Of a stretch of DNA of 64,000 nt, positions 1 through 8,721 are shown one piece after another. This stretch comes from Methylobacterium currus (GTDB taxonomy: Bacteria > Pseudomonadota > Alphaproteobacteria > Rhizobiales > Beijerinckiaceae): assembly GCF_003058325.1 (NCBI RefSeq), contig NZ_CP028844.1:267001-331000 (forward strand), given 5' to 3'. The first letter of the stretch is position 1. Every line of letters begins with the position of its first letter. Position numbers and translations under genes: made by a program. The notes under the pieces were generated by a model. That model did no database searches. It was not told where the DNA came from and saw only the letters and a program-made list of their open reading frames with translations.

Positions 1-462
1 CAAGAGCCTGTGGCCGAAGTCGCTGCGGCCGGGAGCGAGCAGGCCCCGGCGCAGAATCCGGACGCCCCTGACGCCGCTCCGCCGGTGGCCGAGATCCCCC
101 TGGCCGAGCCCCCCCTGGCCGAGCCGGTCGCGGACGAGGCTCCCGCCGTCGCGACCGCCGATGATTCGGCCCCGGCGCCGGAGCAGCCCGGTCCGACGGG
201 CCGGGAGGAGATTCCGCTCGCCGCCATGCAGGGCTTCGTCGAGATCAACGGTCGGCTCGTGGCCTTCTTCCAGGGCGAGAGCCAGGCCGCCCTCGCCTTC
301 TGGAAGGCCGCGCTCGCGGTCCGCAGCCCGGGCGACCTCGCGCAGCTTCAGGCCGCCGAGATGAGCCGGGCCGTCGATGCGGCCATCGCCTGCTGGACGG
401 ACCTCGCCCGCCGGATGGGGCGTCTCCCGGCCTTCGCGGCGCCCCGCGCCCGCGCCGCTTGA
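1..462 (+). CDS. phasin family protein, 5' end outside the window
   Basis: The reading frame is open from the first base, so the true start may lie upstream; the first start codon inside is GTG at 10. Residues up to about 65 are low-complexity Ala/Pro/Glu. The last 80 residues resemble the phasin_2 helical region: a Met-x-Gly-Phe-x-Glu-x-Asn start, a stretch with FWK, a LAQLQ motif and a C-terminal MGRL. Phasins coat polyhydroxyalkanoate granules. The match is by pattern only, and another small helical granule or stress protein is possible. A small gene with its own ribosome site follows 70 bases later. Confidence 0.6.
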   Translation, partial: QEPVAEVAAAGSEQAPAQNPDAPDAAPPVAEIPLAEPPLAEPVADEAPAVATADDSAPAPEQPGPTGREEIPLAAMQGFVEINGRLVAFFQGESQAALAFWKAALAVRSPGDLAQLQAAEMSRAVDAAIACWTDLARRMGRLPAFAAPRARAA

Positions 463-532
463 TCCCGCTTGGGCCGGCACCACCATGGTGCCGGCCTCCG
501 CCTGCGATTTGCAAAATGCGAAGGAGCCCAGG

Positions 533-799
533 ATGTTGGACGCTTGGTACGCGACCGCGATGCTCGCCATGGAATCCCAGAGGGTCATCGAGCTGCGCAT
601 GGTCAAGCTCGCCTGGGGTGGCCTCGCCGGTCAGGTCGAGGCGCAGCGGATGGTCAGCGAGAAGATCGGCGCGGCCCTCGAGGCGACGGGCACCCTGCTC
701 GGCGGCGGCACACCGGAGGCGGTGATCGACCGCTATCGCGAACATGTCCGCAACAACGTCGAGCGCCTCTCCGCGCCGACCCACCCCAACGGTCACTGA
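533..799 (+). CDS. small conserved-looking protein of unknown function
   Basis: This 88-residue protein starts at an ATG preceded by AAGGAG at 521-526, which decides the start over longer upstream options. It is mostly helical (MLDAWYATAMLAMESQ start) with no signal peptide, cysteines or recognised motif. It lies 70 bases after the phasin-like gene on the same strand and may be co-transcribed. Its length and helical pattern would fit a small phasin-like or granule-associated protein, but I do not recognise the family. Confidence 0.6.
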   Translation: MLDAWYATAMLAMESQRVIELRMVKLAWGGLAGQVEAQRMVSEKIGAALEATGTLLGGGTPEAVIDRYREHVRNNVERLSAPTHPNGH

Positions 800-949
800 G
801 AGACCGCCGATCTCTCCTGCGCGACTGGTCGCGCGGGCCATCGGATCGGCATCGGAGCCTCGCCGACCGCACCCGACCTCGTCGCGATACTCTGGATCCC
901 CGGCGCCGCAGGCTGCGGCGGGCCGGGCGCGCGAAGGGTCTTCGTCACG

Positions 950-1210
950 CTAGTTGATCGCGCAGAAGCCTGCGCCGGATCCGAACACCCGGCCGGTGCA
1001 CCAGGGCCGTGCCTGCGCCGGAGCGGGTGCCGGGATTGCCTCGCGCCGCCCGACCCGCACGGTCGTACCCGTGGTCATCGGCTCGGGCCCGCCGGCATCG
1101 GCCGCCGCCGTCTGCATCCGGGGCTCCTGCGCGGGAGCCTGCGCCGCTGCGGGCGCCACCGTCGCCAGGATGCTCAAGGTGATGAGCCCGACCGTCAGAC
1201 CTGCACGCAT
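950..1210 (-). CDS. small secreted protein, unknown function
   Basis: The 86-residue product has a clear N-terminal signal peptide (hydrophobic residues 5-20, then APAAAQA cleavage-like sequence). The mature part is rich in Ala, Pro and Gly and has two cysteines near the C terminus (WCTG and GFCAIN) that could form a disulfide. No family is recognised. It stands alone on the reverse strand, 116 bases after the start of the methyltransferase gene. Confidence 0.5.
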   Translation of the reverse strand: MRAGLTVGLITLSILATVAPAAAQAPAQEPRMQTAAADAGGPEPMTTGTTVRVGRREAIPAPAPAQARPWCTGRVFGSGAGFCAIN

Positions 1211-1326
1211 CGCCTTAACCCCCTCGCGGCCGCAGGATGCGGCCGGGTGCGGGGCCAGGATGGCCTGGCGGCGTTAATCCCTCATCGCCATCGATCGGCG
1301 GCATTCGATCGATCGGCGTGAAAATC

Positions 1327-2172
1327 TCATGCCTTGCGCAGCCACAGGCTGGTCTCGAAGGCACCCCGTGGCAGGGGCAGCCGCGAGAGGACGCCGTCGA
1401 GCGGCCAGCCCGTCCCGACCGCGACGTAGCGGCTGGCGAAGAGCGGGGCATAGGCGCCGCCCTGGAGCAGCGTCCCGACCATCAATTGCTCGTTGTAGCC
1501 GCGCCAGGCCCATTCCTCGGGATAGGCGTCCGGCAGGAAGATGTCGTGCAGATGCACGATCACGCCGGCGCGCAAGCGCGGAAGGACATCGAGGAGGAGC
1601 CGGTCGACATCGGTGCCCGGCATCGCGACGTGGCTCGAATCGATGAACAGGACATCGCCGGGTTCGAGGGCGGCCGCCTCTTCGGCATCCGCGGGGCCGA
1701 ACAGCCGCGCCGCGTGGCGCAGGCCGAGGCCGGTGAGGGGCGCGCGGGGCGCCGGGTCGATGCAGGTGATCGCGGTCGGAAGGCCGGCGTCGCGGACGGC
1801 TTGCGCGAGGAAGCGGGTCGAGTGGCCCGAGCCGATCTCGACGATGCGGCGGGGCCGCTCGCGCCGCACCAGGGCGTAGGCGGCGGCCGCGTCGAGGCGC
1901 GGGAACCAGTCCTGCGTGAACCGCGCCGGCCGCTCGCCGACGAGGTCGGGGCCGCCGGCCATGATGCGGTCGAGATCGGGGGCGCAGGCCTCGATCGCCG
2001 CCAGCACTGCCCGAAAGGTGGGCTCGGCCTCCGAAAAGATCGGGCGGAGGGCCGGGTAGCCCTCCGCCCGCGCCTCACCGGCATGCCGGTACGGGATCAG
2101 GAAGCCGCCCGGCCGGAGGCCAAGCAGGGTGCTGAGACCGAGCCCGGCGCGGCGCAGACGAGGGCGGCTCAT
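1327..2172 (-). CDS. class I SAM-dependent methyltransferase (Methyltransf_24-like)
   Basis: The 281-residue protein has a SAM-binding motif I (VEIGSGHSTRF, about residues 111-121), an acidic residue after the second strand (CIDPAP) and a later LFIDSSH motif typical of the Methyltransf_24 group. The C-terminal half carries an HDIF stretch and a WRGYNEQ motif. The substrate is unknown; small molecules and sugars are usual for this group. Its ATG overlaps the stop of the upstream YbhN-type gene by 4 bases (2169-2172), so the two are probably translated together. Confidence 0.8.
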   Translation of the reverse strand: MSRPRLRRAGLGLSTLLGLRPGGFLIPYRHAGEARAEGYPALRPIFSEAEPTFRAVLAAIEACAPDLDRIMAGGPDLVGERPARFTQDWFPRLDAAAAYALVRRERPRRIVEIGSGHSTRFLAQAVRDAGLPTAITCIDPAPRAPLTGLGLRHAARLFGPADAEEAAALEPGDVLFIDSSHVAMPGTDVDRLLLDVLPRLRAGVIVHLHDIFLPDAYPEEWAWRGYNEQLMVGTLLQGGAYAPLFASRYVAVGTGWPLDGVLSRLPLPRGAFETSLWLRKA

Positions 2173-3218
2173 ACGGCCTTGCGCACCTTGACGTCATGCA
2201 GGTCCGGGGTGATGCCGGGCCCGTCGACCGGCGGCGGCGGCACGGTGTCGGGAGACTTCGCCTTGTTGCGCAGCGCATCGGCGAGCCGGCCGCGCTCGAA
2301 CAGCAGCACCACGCCGATCGCCAGGGCGAAGGGCAGGAGCAGGTAGAACAGGCGGAAGATCAGGACGGCGGCGAGCACGTCGGTCTTCGGCAGGTCCGGC
2401 ATCGCCGTGATGAAGACGAGCTCGAACACCCCGATGCCGCCCGGCGCGTTGGAGACCAGCGCCACCGAGAACGAGGCCAGGAACACTGCGAGCACGACCA
2501 GGAAGCCCGGATTCCCGACTTCCGGCAGGGCGAAGTAGATGATGCCGGCGGCACCGAGCAGTTCGAGCGGCGCGGCGATCAGCTGGCGGCCCATGATGTT
2601 GGGGCGCGGATACTCGATCTTGAACGAGCGGATGTGCAGCGGCCGGAAATGCAGGATCGAGCCGATGACGTAGAGGGCGACGAAGCCGAGGAGGCCGAAG
2701 CCGACGAGGCGGGCGGTGGTCGGGCTCGCGAGCACCGGCGGCAGCAGGCTCGCCACGCGCTGCAGCAGCTCGGGCTCCAGCACCAGGACCAGGCCGCCGA
2801 GGAAGGCCGTGCCGAGGCCGAAGGTGAAGGAGCAGAGCGCCACCAGCACCGCCACCTGCGCCGGCGAGAGGCCCTTCGACGTGTAGGCGCGGTAGCGCAC
2901 CACCGCGCCGGAGAACACCGAGGCGCCGATATTGTGCGACAGCGCGTAGGTGGTGAAGGAGCAGACCGAGACGAAGAGCCACGAAATGCCCTTCACGCCC
3001 AGGTGCAGGAGCGCGATCCGGTCGTACCAGGCCAATGCGCCGTAGGCGACCAGGGTCGAGGCGACGGCCAGCGCGTAGCGGTGCGGCGGGATCGCCGCCA
3101 GGCTCGCCTTCACGTCCGCGAAGGACAGGCCCTTCAGCAGGTGCCACAGCAGATAGACCGAGACCACGACGGCCCCGAGGCCGATGACCGGCCAGATGAA
3201 CTCCTTGATCTTCTTCAT
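2169..3218 (-). CDS. YbhN/UPF0104 family integral membrane protein (LPG synthase TM-like)
   Basis: The 349-residue protein has about eight hydrophobic segments, beginning near residue 10, and the conserved SNAPGGIGVFE motif of the lysylphosphatidylglycerol synthase transmembrane domain family. It lacks the cytosolic aminoacyl-transfer domain of true MprF proteins, so lipid flipping or transport is more likely than synthesis. It overlaps the downstream methyltransferase by 4 bases. The tail after about residue 315 is charged and Pro-rich. HpnL at 43148-44236 belongs to the same superfamily. Confidence 0.82.
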   Translation of the reverse strand: MKKIKEFIWPVIGLGAVVVSVYLLWHLLKGLSFADVKASLAAIPPHRYALAVASTLVAYGALAWYDRIALLHLGVKGISWLFVSVCSFTTYALSHNIGASVFSGAVVRYRAYTSKGLSPAQVAVLVALCSFTFGLGTAFLGGLVLVLEPELLQRVASLLPPVLASPTTARLVGFGLLGFVALYVIGSILHFRPLHIRSFKIEYPRPNIMGRQLIAAPLELLGAAGIIYFALPEVGNPGFLVVLAVFLASFSVALVSNAPGGIGVFELVFITAMPDLPKTDVLAAVLIFRLFYLLLPFALAIGVVLLFERGRLADALRNKAKSPDTVPPPPVDGPGITPDLHDVKVRKAV

Positions 3219-3277
3219 CGCGGTCCCGTCACGTCCCCTTCTCGCGCGCGCTTCTGCCCGACCCTGCGGGCGACCGC

Positions 3278-3310
3278 AAGGACGGCCCCACGCCGGCGGG
3301 GCCGTCCTTT
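3278..3310 (-). terminator. 12-bp perfect hairpin after the alpha/beta hydrolase
   Basis: Arms 3278-3289 and 3298-3309 are perfectly complementary (AAGGACGGCCCC) around an 8-base loop. It lies 47 bases past the stop of the reverse-strand hydrolase gene and 60 bases before the YbhN-type gene start. There is no U-run on the reverse strand; a short TTT follows on the forward strand. Confidence 0.6.
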
Positions 3311-3356
3311 CATGGGATCGTGACGGTTTCGTGCCGGCCGCGAGGTGGCGCCTCTC

Positions 3357-4259
3357 TCAGGCGCCCCTGGCGTCGAGCCAGTCGAGGAGCAGGCGGGCGA
3401 CGCCCTCCGAGCCGAGATCGAGCTGCAGGAAATGCGCGATGCCCGGCACGGTGCGGTGCTCGGCGCCGTGATAGAGCGCCGTGCGCCACGTCGTCGCCGG
3501 CCAGATCATGCGGTCGTCGGCGCCGCCGAGCACCAGGGCCGGCACGCCCGCGAAGGCCGCCGAGAGCGGCAGGCTCGGCCAATGCGCCTCGGCGAGGGCC
3601 ATCGGGCTCTCGGCCGACATCCGGGCGGCGTAGTTCTGGGCCCGCTCCAGCGGCAGCCCTTCCGAGAAGAGCCAGTGCCGGGCGAGCGCCACCGCCGGCT
3701 CGCGGCCCGGGAGCAGCGAGCCCGCCAGCGCCTCGACCCAGAACCCCGCATCGGTCATCGCGATGCGCGGGCCGACGACGCCGAGGCCCTCCGGCGGCAA
3801 GGAGGCCATCAGGACGAGTCCGCGCAAGGGCACGCGGCCGAGGACCCGCTGCGCCAGCAGCCCGCCGAGCGAATGCCCGACCAGCACCGGCGGCTCGCGC
3901 CATTGCGAGAGGGCCAGCGTCAGGTCGGCGAGGTAATCGGTCAGCGAGGCGGATCGCAGGTCGCGTCCGCCCTGGCTGCGGCCGTGGCCGCGCAGGCTCA
4001 CCGCGGCGGCGCGGCGGCCGCGCCGGGCGAGGTGGGGAAGGAAGATCTCCTCGAACATCCACGCGCCCCCGAAGGCGCCGTGCACGAACAGGAGCGGCGC
4101 GCCGCGGGGCTCGCCGGCGGGCTCCGCCTCGATCCATTCGAGGGCCGGGCCGTCGCGGCGCTCGATCATGCGGCGCGACACCTGAGCGCGCGGCTCGGTG
4201 ACGACCGTGAAGCGGCGCCGGTCCCGCGCCTGTGCGTCGTGCATGATCGTGCCTCTCAA
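3357..4259 (-). CDS. alpha/beta hydrolase
   Basis: The 300-residue protein has the alpha/beta hydrolase order: an HGAFGG oxyanion turn near residue 60, the nucleophile elbow GHSLGG with Ser130, a late Asp in LGGADDRM and a C-terminal His in GIAHFLQLD. All three catalytic residues appear present, so it should be an active esterase, lipase or related enzyme; the substrate cannot be told. ATG at residue 6 is an alternative start. It is divergent from the GNAT gene across 165 bases. Confidence 0.82.
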   Translation of the reverse strand: MRGTIMHDAQARDRRRFTVVTEPRAQVSRRMIERRDGPALEWIEAEPAGEPRGAPLLFVHGAFGGAWMFEEIFLPHLARRGRRAAAVSLRGHGRSQGGRDLRSASLTDYLADLTLALSQWREPPVLVGHSLGGLLAQRVLGRVPLRGLVLMASLPPEGLGVVGPRIAMTDAGFWVEALAGSLLPGREPAVALARHWLFSEGLPLERAQNYAARMSAESPMALAEAHWPSLPLSAAFAGVPALVLGGADDRMIWPATTWRTALYHGAEHRTVPGIAHFLQLDLGSEGVARLLLDWLDARGA

Positions 4260-4424
4260 CGGTCCGGCGAGCGGCCCGGCTCATATCTAACGGTCAAGCC
4301 CCGTTCGCCCAGTCGTCCGGACGGCGCGGAGCCCGCATCCGGACAGCGTGGCACGAGAAAGCTTGACATAGGGGAAACGGGCCGGCCCCCTCGTCCCGCC
4401 ACCCCGACAGGAGACCTTGCCGCC

Positions 4425-5051
4425 GTGAGCGAACACCCGACCGACCCACCGCGCCTGGCCCTCGACGGATATACCCCGGTGCCGCCGACCCATGTCGCGG
4501 CCGTGGTGACCTATCTGGAGATGCGGGAGCCCCCTCCCCCTCTGTCGCGGGAGCCTGAACCTGAGCCTCTTCGGCTCGCGGAGATCGGGGCGGATCTCGC
4601 CCGTTACCGGGCGCTCTACGCCGCGATCGGGGAACCCTGGCTGTGGTTCGGCCGCGCCCGATTGACCGACGACGCGCTCCTGACGATCTTGAGCGATCCT
4701 GACGTCGAGGCCCTCGCCCTCATCGAGGACGGGCGCGACATCGGCCTCCTCGAACTCGACTGGCGGCAAACCGGCGAGGCGGAGCTCGCCTATTTCGGCC
4801 TCGTGCCGGAAGCGGTCGGCCAGGGCCGGGGACGCCGGCTGATGGAGGCGGCCGTGGCCCGCGCCTTCGCTCGCCCGATCGGGCGGTTCTGGGTGCATAC
4901 CTGCACCCTCGATCATCCGGGGGCCGTCGCGTTCTACCGGCGCTCGGGCTTCCGCCCCTACGCCCGGGCGATCGAGGTGACGCCGGACCCGCGGCTCACC
5001 GGCGACCTGCCCCGCGACGCGGCCGGGCAGATCCCGTTGCTGGCAGAGTAA
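4425..5051 (+). CDS. GNAT family N-acetyltransferase
   Basis: The GTG start at 4425 is preceded by GACAGGAGA, and the preceding in-frame sequence is antisense to the hydrolase, so a longer form is unlikely. The 208-residue protein has the GNAT core: strands around LALIEDGRDIGLLELD, the acetyl-CoA loop VGQGRGRRLMEAA, and an HPGAVAFYRRSGF motif typical of the family's C-terminal helix. The acceptor is unknown. A TTGACA hexamer at 4363-4368 is a possible -35, but no clear -10 is seen. Confidence 0.8.
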   Translation: MSEHPTDPPRLALDGYTPVPPTHVAAVVTYLEMREPPPPLSREPEPEPLRLAEIGADLARYRALYAAIGEPWLWFGRARLTDDALLTILSDPDVEALALIEDGRDIGLLELDWRQTGEAELAYFGLVPEAVGQGRGRRLMEAAVARAFARPIGRFWVHTCTLDHPGAVAFYRRSGFRPYARAIEVTPDPRLTGDLPRDAAGQIPLLAE

Positions 5052-5055
5052 TGCG

Positions 5056-5463
5056 TCAGGCCCGGGCGCGGCCGAGGCCGATCGCGTCCATGCTGGCCTG
5101 GTCGCGGGCGTTCTCGGCGGCGCGCTCGCCCGAGCGCTCGCGGTCGTCGAGGATCTCGACCTTCTTCAGCTCCTCGAAGGCTTCGGCGAGGGCCGCCTTG
5201 GCCGCGGCGAGCTGGACGTCGAGGTCCTCGGCCGAGCGGCGGATGTTGTCGCGGCGCTGCGCCGCCGCGCGGGCATAGGTCGGATAGGCGAAATGGGCCG
5301 GATCGGAGATCCCGGCCCGCTGCTCCTCCTGGCCGATCTCGCGATCGAGGTCGGCGGCCATACGGGCGAAATCGGCGATCATCGCCTCGATTTGCGCGAC
5401 TTTGCGGCGCTTCTCGTCGGCCTGGAAGCGGCGCAGCCGGATGAGCGTGTCCCGCGACTTCAT
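5056..5463 (-). CDS. fliJ: flagellar export protein FliJ
   Basis: The 135-residue protein is almost wholly charged coiled coil (starting MKSRDTLIRLRRFQ), as expected for FliJ, the stalk-like protein that joins the FliI ATPase ring to the flagellar export gate. Length fits the family. Sequence identity in FliJ is always weak; the call rests on coiled-coil form and on the position right after fliI, 92 bases downstream. ATG at 5463 is chosen because earlier in-frame codons give a low-complexity Arg/Gly extension. Confidence 0.85.
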   Translation of the reverse strand: MKSRDTLIRLRRFQADEKRRKVAQIEAMIADFARMAADLDREIGQEEQRAGISDPAHFAYPTYARAAAQRRDNIRRSAEDLDVQLAAAKAALAEAFEELKKVEILDDRERSGERAAENARDQASMDAIGLGRARA

Positions 5464-5555
5464 TGTTACTCCACTCCCGCCAGCGGCTTGCGGCCGAGCT
5501 GTGAGCCCGCCACGCGCCGTCATGCGGCCGCGTCGGCGGACCGCGCGACCGGCCC

Positions 5556-6920
5556 TCACGGCTCGCCGACGATCGCGGCGAGGCGTTCGTAACCCTCGCG
5601 GATGGAGGTTGCTTCTTCCTTACCCTGCCCCAGAAAAGCCTCCAGATCCGGCATCAGGCCGATCGCTTCGTCCACCTCCGGCGAGCTGCCGGGGCGATAG
5701 GCGCCGAGCCGGATCAGCTCCTCCATGTCGGCATAGGTCGAGAGCACCCGGCGGGCGCGGCGCACCACGGGCAGGAAATCCGGGTCGCAGGAGCGCGGCA
5801 TGGTGCGGGAGACCGAGCGCAGCACGTTGATCGCCGGGTAGCGCCCGCGCTCGGCGATCGCCCGCTCCATCACGATATGCCCGTCGAGGATGCCCCGCAC
5901 CGCATCGGCCACCGGCTCGTTGTGGTCGTCGCCCTCGACCAGCACGGTGAACAGGCCGGTGATCGCCCCCTCGCCCGTCCCGGGCCCGGCCCGCTCGAGC
6001 AGGCGCGGCAATTCGGAGAAGACGGTGGGCGTGTAGCCCTTCGCGGTCGGCGGCTCGCCGGCGGCCAGCCCGATGTCGCGCTGGGCCATGGCGAAGCGGG
6101 TGATCGAATCGACCATGCACAGGACCTGCGCGCCGGAATCGCGAAAGTGCTCGGCCAGCGCGAAGGTGACGTAGGCGGCGTTGCGGCGCATCAGGGCCGG
6201 CTCGTCGGACGTGGCGACCACCACGACCGAGCGGGCGAGTCCCTCCTCCCCGAGATCGTCCTGGAGGAATTCCTGCACCTCGCGGCCGCGCTCGCCGACG
6301 AGGCCGATCACCGCGACGTCGGCGGCGGTGTAGCGCGCCAGCATCGACAGCAGCACCGACTTGCCGACGCCGGAGCCGGCGAAGATGCCCATGCGCTGGC
6401 CGGCGCACATCGTCAGGAAGGTGTTGATGCAGCGCACCCCGAGATCGAGGGGCGGGCCGACCCGGCGCCGCGCATGGGCGGGCGGCGGATCGGCCTGGAG
6501 GCCGTAAGCGGCCGGCCCGGGCGGCAGCGGTCCCTTCCCGTCGATCGGGCGCCCCAGCGCGTCGACGACGCGGCCGAGCCAGGCGTGGCTCGGCCGGATC
6601 GCACCCGCGCCCTCCGCCCGCACCCGGGCCGGGCAGCCCCGGCGCACCCCCTGGAGCGAGCCGAACGGCATCGCCAGCGCGTGGGGGCCGGAGAAGCCGA
6701 TGATCTCGCAGGGCACGGCGGTGCCGGCGGCCTCGTTCACCACGACGTCGAGCCGGCCGCCCAGCCGCATCGCCGCCACCGGGCCGGCCACCTCGATCAG
6801 GAGGCCGCGCACCGCCGCCACCCGGCCGAAGGTCTCGACCTCCTCGATGCCCGCCAGCGCCGCGTGCGCGGCGTCGAAGCGCCCTCCTCCGGGCCGGGAC
6901 CCGCCCGTGAACCCGCTCAT
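5556..6920 (-). CDS. fliI: flagellar export ATPase FliI
   Basis: FliI is the ATPase of the flagellar type III export apparatus. From the chosen ATG the protein has 454 residues, normal for the family. The Walker A motif AGSGVGKS is at about 181-188, followed by [10 protein letters not shown] and the [12 protein letters not shown]alker B region. ATG 6920 has AGGA seven bases upstream. A longer start at ATG 6983 or GTG 7013 is possible; ATG 6983 overlaps the stop of a three-codon ORF (ATG at 6994) that itself has AAGGAG in front. The gene is divergent from ctrA. Confidence 0.95.
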   Translation of the reverse strand: MSGFTGGSRPGGGRFDAAHAALAGIEEVETFGRVAAVRGLLIEVAGPVAAMRLGGRLDVVVNEAAGTAVPCEIIGFSGPHALAMPFGSLQGVRRGCPARVRAEGAGAIRPSHAWLGRVVDALGRPIDGKGPLPPGPAAYGLQADPPPAHARRRVGPPLDLGVRCINTFLTMCAGQRMGIFAGSGVGKSVLLSMLARYTAADVAVIGLVGERGREVQEFLQDDLGEEGLARSVVVVATSDEPALMRRNAAYVTFALAEHFRDSGAQVLCMVDSITRFAMAQRDIGLAAGEPPTAKGYTPTVFSELPRLLERAGPGTGEGAITGLFTVLVEGDDHNEPVADAVRGILDGHIVMERAIAERGRYPAINVLRSVSRTMPRSCDPDFLPVVRRARRVLSTYADMEELIRLGAYRPGSSPEVDEAIGLMPDLEAFLGQGKEEATSIREGYERLAAIVGEP

Positions 6921-7350
6921 GGCACCATCCTGTTGATACGAGGCCGTTTCCCGGACCGTGATGCTGCCATTGCCGGATTCCATCAACGATCCATTTACCC
7001 CTCTCCTTAACACTGAGGCAGATGGGATCCGCGGCAGGTCCCCGGAGGTTCTCCGGGGCGTGGCGCGGGCGCAACATCAGGGCAGGCCTCAATGATGCGA
7101 GTCATTTAGGCCGCCCGACAGGGGCGGATGCAGGTATGCTAACGCGATTCGGCCGGAACGGAACGCCAACCCGCAAGGGGCCGGCCCGTCAGGCGGTTTC
7201 CTAACCGCTTGCGGGACCGGAGCAGGGTTTGTTAACCGTTCAGGCATAGCGTCGCGGTTCGGAAGATAACGGGCGTCCCCCACGGGCCGGTGGGAGACGG
7301 GCGGCGGGGGCTTGCCTTAACCCTTGAGGGCCAGGGCTTGGGGACCTGAG
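6921..7350. promoter_or_regulatory. divergent fliI/ctrA control region with TTAAC and GANTC sites
   Basis: This 430-base gap carries TTAAC half-sites at 7007-7011, 7232-7236 and 7317-7321, the core of the CtrA box. It also has GANTC sites, the CcrM methylation target, at 6976-6980, 7099-7103 and 7146-7150. CtrA autoregulation and CcrM control of ctrA are known in Caulobacter. Use of these sites here is inferred. No full TTAA-N7-TTAA box was identified with confidence. Confidence 0.45.
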
Positions 7351-8052
7351 ATGCGGGTACTTCTGATCGAGGACGACAGCGCGACAGCGCAGAGCATCGA
7401 ACTGATGCTCAAGTCCGAGAATTTTAACACCTACACGACCGACCTCGGCGAGGAAGGTGTCGATCTCGGCAAGCTGTACGACTACGACATCATCCTTTTG
7501 GACCTGAACCTGCCTGACATGTCGGGCTACGAGGTTCTGCGTTCGCTGCGGGTGGCGAAGGTGAAGACCCCGATCCTGATCCTCTCCGGCATGGCCGGGA
7601 TCGAGGACAAGGTGAAGGGCCTCGGCTTCGGAGCCGATGACTACCTCACCAAACCTTTCCACAAAGATGAACTGGTCGCGAGAATCCACGCGATCGTGCG
7701 CCGGTCGAAGGGCCACGCGCAGTCGGTGATCACCACCGGCGACCTGATCGTGAACCTCGACCAGAAGACCGTCGAGGTATCGGGCGCCCGGGTGCACCTC
7801 ACCGGCAAGGAGTACCAGATGCTGGAGCTCCTCAGCCTGCGCAAGGGCACCACGCTCACCAAGGAGATGTTCCTGAACCATCTCTACGGCGGGATGGACG
7901 AGCCCGAGCTGAAGATCATCGACGTGTTCATCTGCAAGCTCCGCAAGAAGCTCGCGAATGCCAGCCAGGGCAAGAACTACATCGAGACGGTCTGGGGCCG
8001 CGGCTACGTGCTGCGCGAGCCGACCGAGGACGAGGACCGCATCGCGGTCTGA
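7351..8052 (+). CDS. ctrA: cell cycle response regulator CtrA
   Basis: CtrA is the OmpR-type master regulator of the alphaproteobacterial cell cycle and of flagellar genes. The 233-residue protein begins MRVLLIEDD, has the phosphoacceptor Asp51 ([10 protein letters not shown]), the switch Lys in [10 protein letters not shown], and a C-terminal winged-helix domain ([17 protein letters not shown], then GRGYVLREP). Length and motifs match the family closely. The ATG at 7351 is chosen by the conserved start; upstream in-frame codons are not CtrA-like. It is followed by a strong terminator, so it is a single-gene unit. ChpT, its phosphodonor, is encoded at 14937-15626. Confidence 0.97.
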   Translation: MRVLLIEDDSATAQSIELMLKSENFNTYTTDLGEEGVDLGKLYDYDIILLDLNLPDMSGYEVLRSLRVAKVKTPILILSGMAGIEDKVKGLGFGADDYLTKPFHKDELVARIHAIVRRSKGHAQSVITTGDLIVNLDQKTVEVSGARVHLTGKEYQMLELLSLRKGTTLTKEMFLNHLYGGMDEPELKIIDVFICKLRKKLANASQGKNYIETVWGRGYVLREPTEDEDRIAV

Positions 8053-8084
8053 CGACCGGCCCCATCCGGGTCGGACGGCGAAAG

Positions 8085-8108
8085 AACCCCGCTCCGGCGG
8101 GGTTTTTT
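8085..8108 (+). terminator. rho-independent terminator of ctrA
   Basis: An 8-bp perfect stem (AACCCCGC / GCGGGGTT) with a TCCG tetraloop is followed by a T-run to 8108. It starts 33 bases after the ctrA stop. Confidence 0.93.
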
Positions 8109-8282
8109 CGTTGGTGGCTGAAACGATGTCGGGCTGTGCTGCCGGTCCGGGCCCGGCGGGCTACGCGGCGGTTTGCCAGGGACGCGTCCTGGGTCGCATG
8201 CGCCGGATCAGCACCCGCATCAGGGGACGATCCCCGTGCGATCGATCCCGGCGGAGCAAGAGTGTCCGCCCGAGGCGATCAC

Positions 8283-8296
8283 CGGAATCGATTCCG
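8283..8296. repeat. 14-bp perfect palindrome
   Basis: The sequence CGGAATCGATTCCG reads the same on both strands. It lies 21 bases before a longer inverted repeat in the same gene-poor stretch. It could be a binding site for a dimeric regulator or a scattered short repeat. Confidence 0.6.
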
Positions 8297-8317
8297 AAAA
8301 TCGGCTTCATACCAGCG

Positions 8318-8349
8318 CGCCCTCGCATCGACGTGTCGATGCGAGGGCG
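8318..8349. repeat. 15-bp perfect inverted repeat with 2-base centre
   Basis: Arms 8318-8332 (CGCCCTCGCATCGAC) and 8335-8349 are perfectly complementary with only GT between them. There is no T-run on either side, so it is not a standard terminator. It may be a protein site or a remnant of a repeat family. Confidence 0.7.
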
Positions 8350-8721
8350 TCCGGCGCATCAGCGCCGGCGCCCGCTCGGGCTTAGCCGCATCGATCCACG
8401 GGCCGCGAAGGCGGAGACCGGGACGATCCGGCGGGTGTCAGATCGGCCAAGACGAATCGCGGAGGGTCTGAACCTTGGAGAGGATGTCAGGTTCCGGGCC
8501 TCGGGGCGCCGCCCGGGAACGCCACCATCCTCCTCCGCCCACCTTGCGCAGAGCTGTTGCGATGCAAAGGTCGGGCATGGCCCCGGCTCCTGGCCGGGGT
8601 GAGACGCGGGCCATGCCGCCTCCCCGCGACGGCGCCGGGCCGCTCCGGTAAGGCCGAACGCATCCTTGTGCAGAGAGCCGCGCTGCGGCGCCCGCAGCCC
8701 GACCGCCGCGAGGGCCGCGCC

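Larger units (their letters stand above)
8109..8721. other. gene-poor stretch between ctrA and cheR
   Basis: About 610 bases hold no open frame with a plausible start, ribosome site and protein-like composition. Frames crossing it encode Arg/Pro-rich sequence typical of shadow frames in GC-rich DNA. The only clear structure is two palindromes at 8283-8296 and 8318-8349 and a short GC hairpin near 8580-8598. An unannotated small RNA is possible but not shown. Confidence 0.5.

Noticed and set aside
3345..4424. Long N-terminal extension of the GNAT gene
   Set aside because: It runs opposite the alpha/beta hydrolase; the GTG at 4425 has a good ribosome site.
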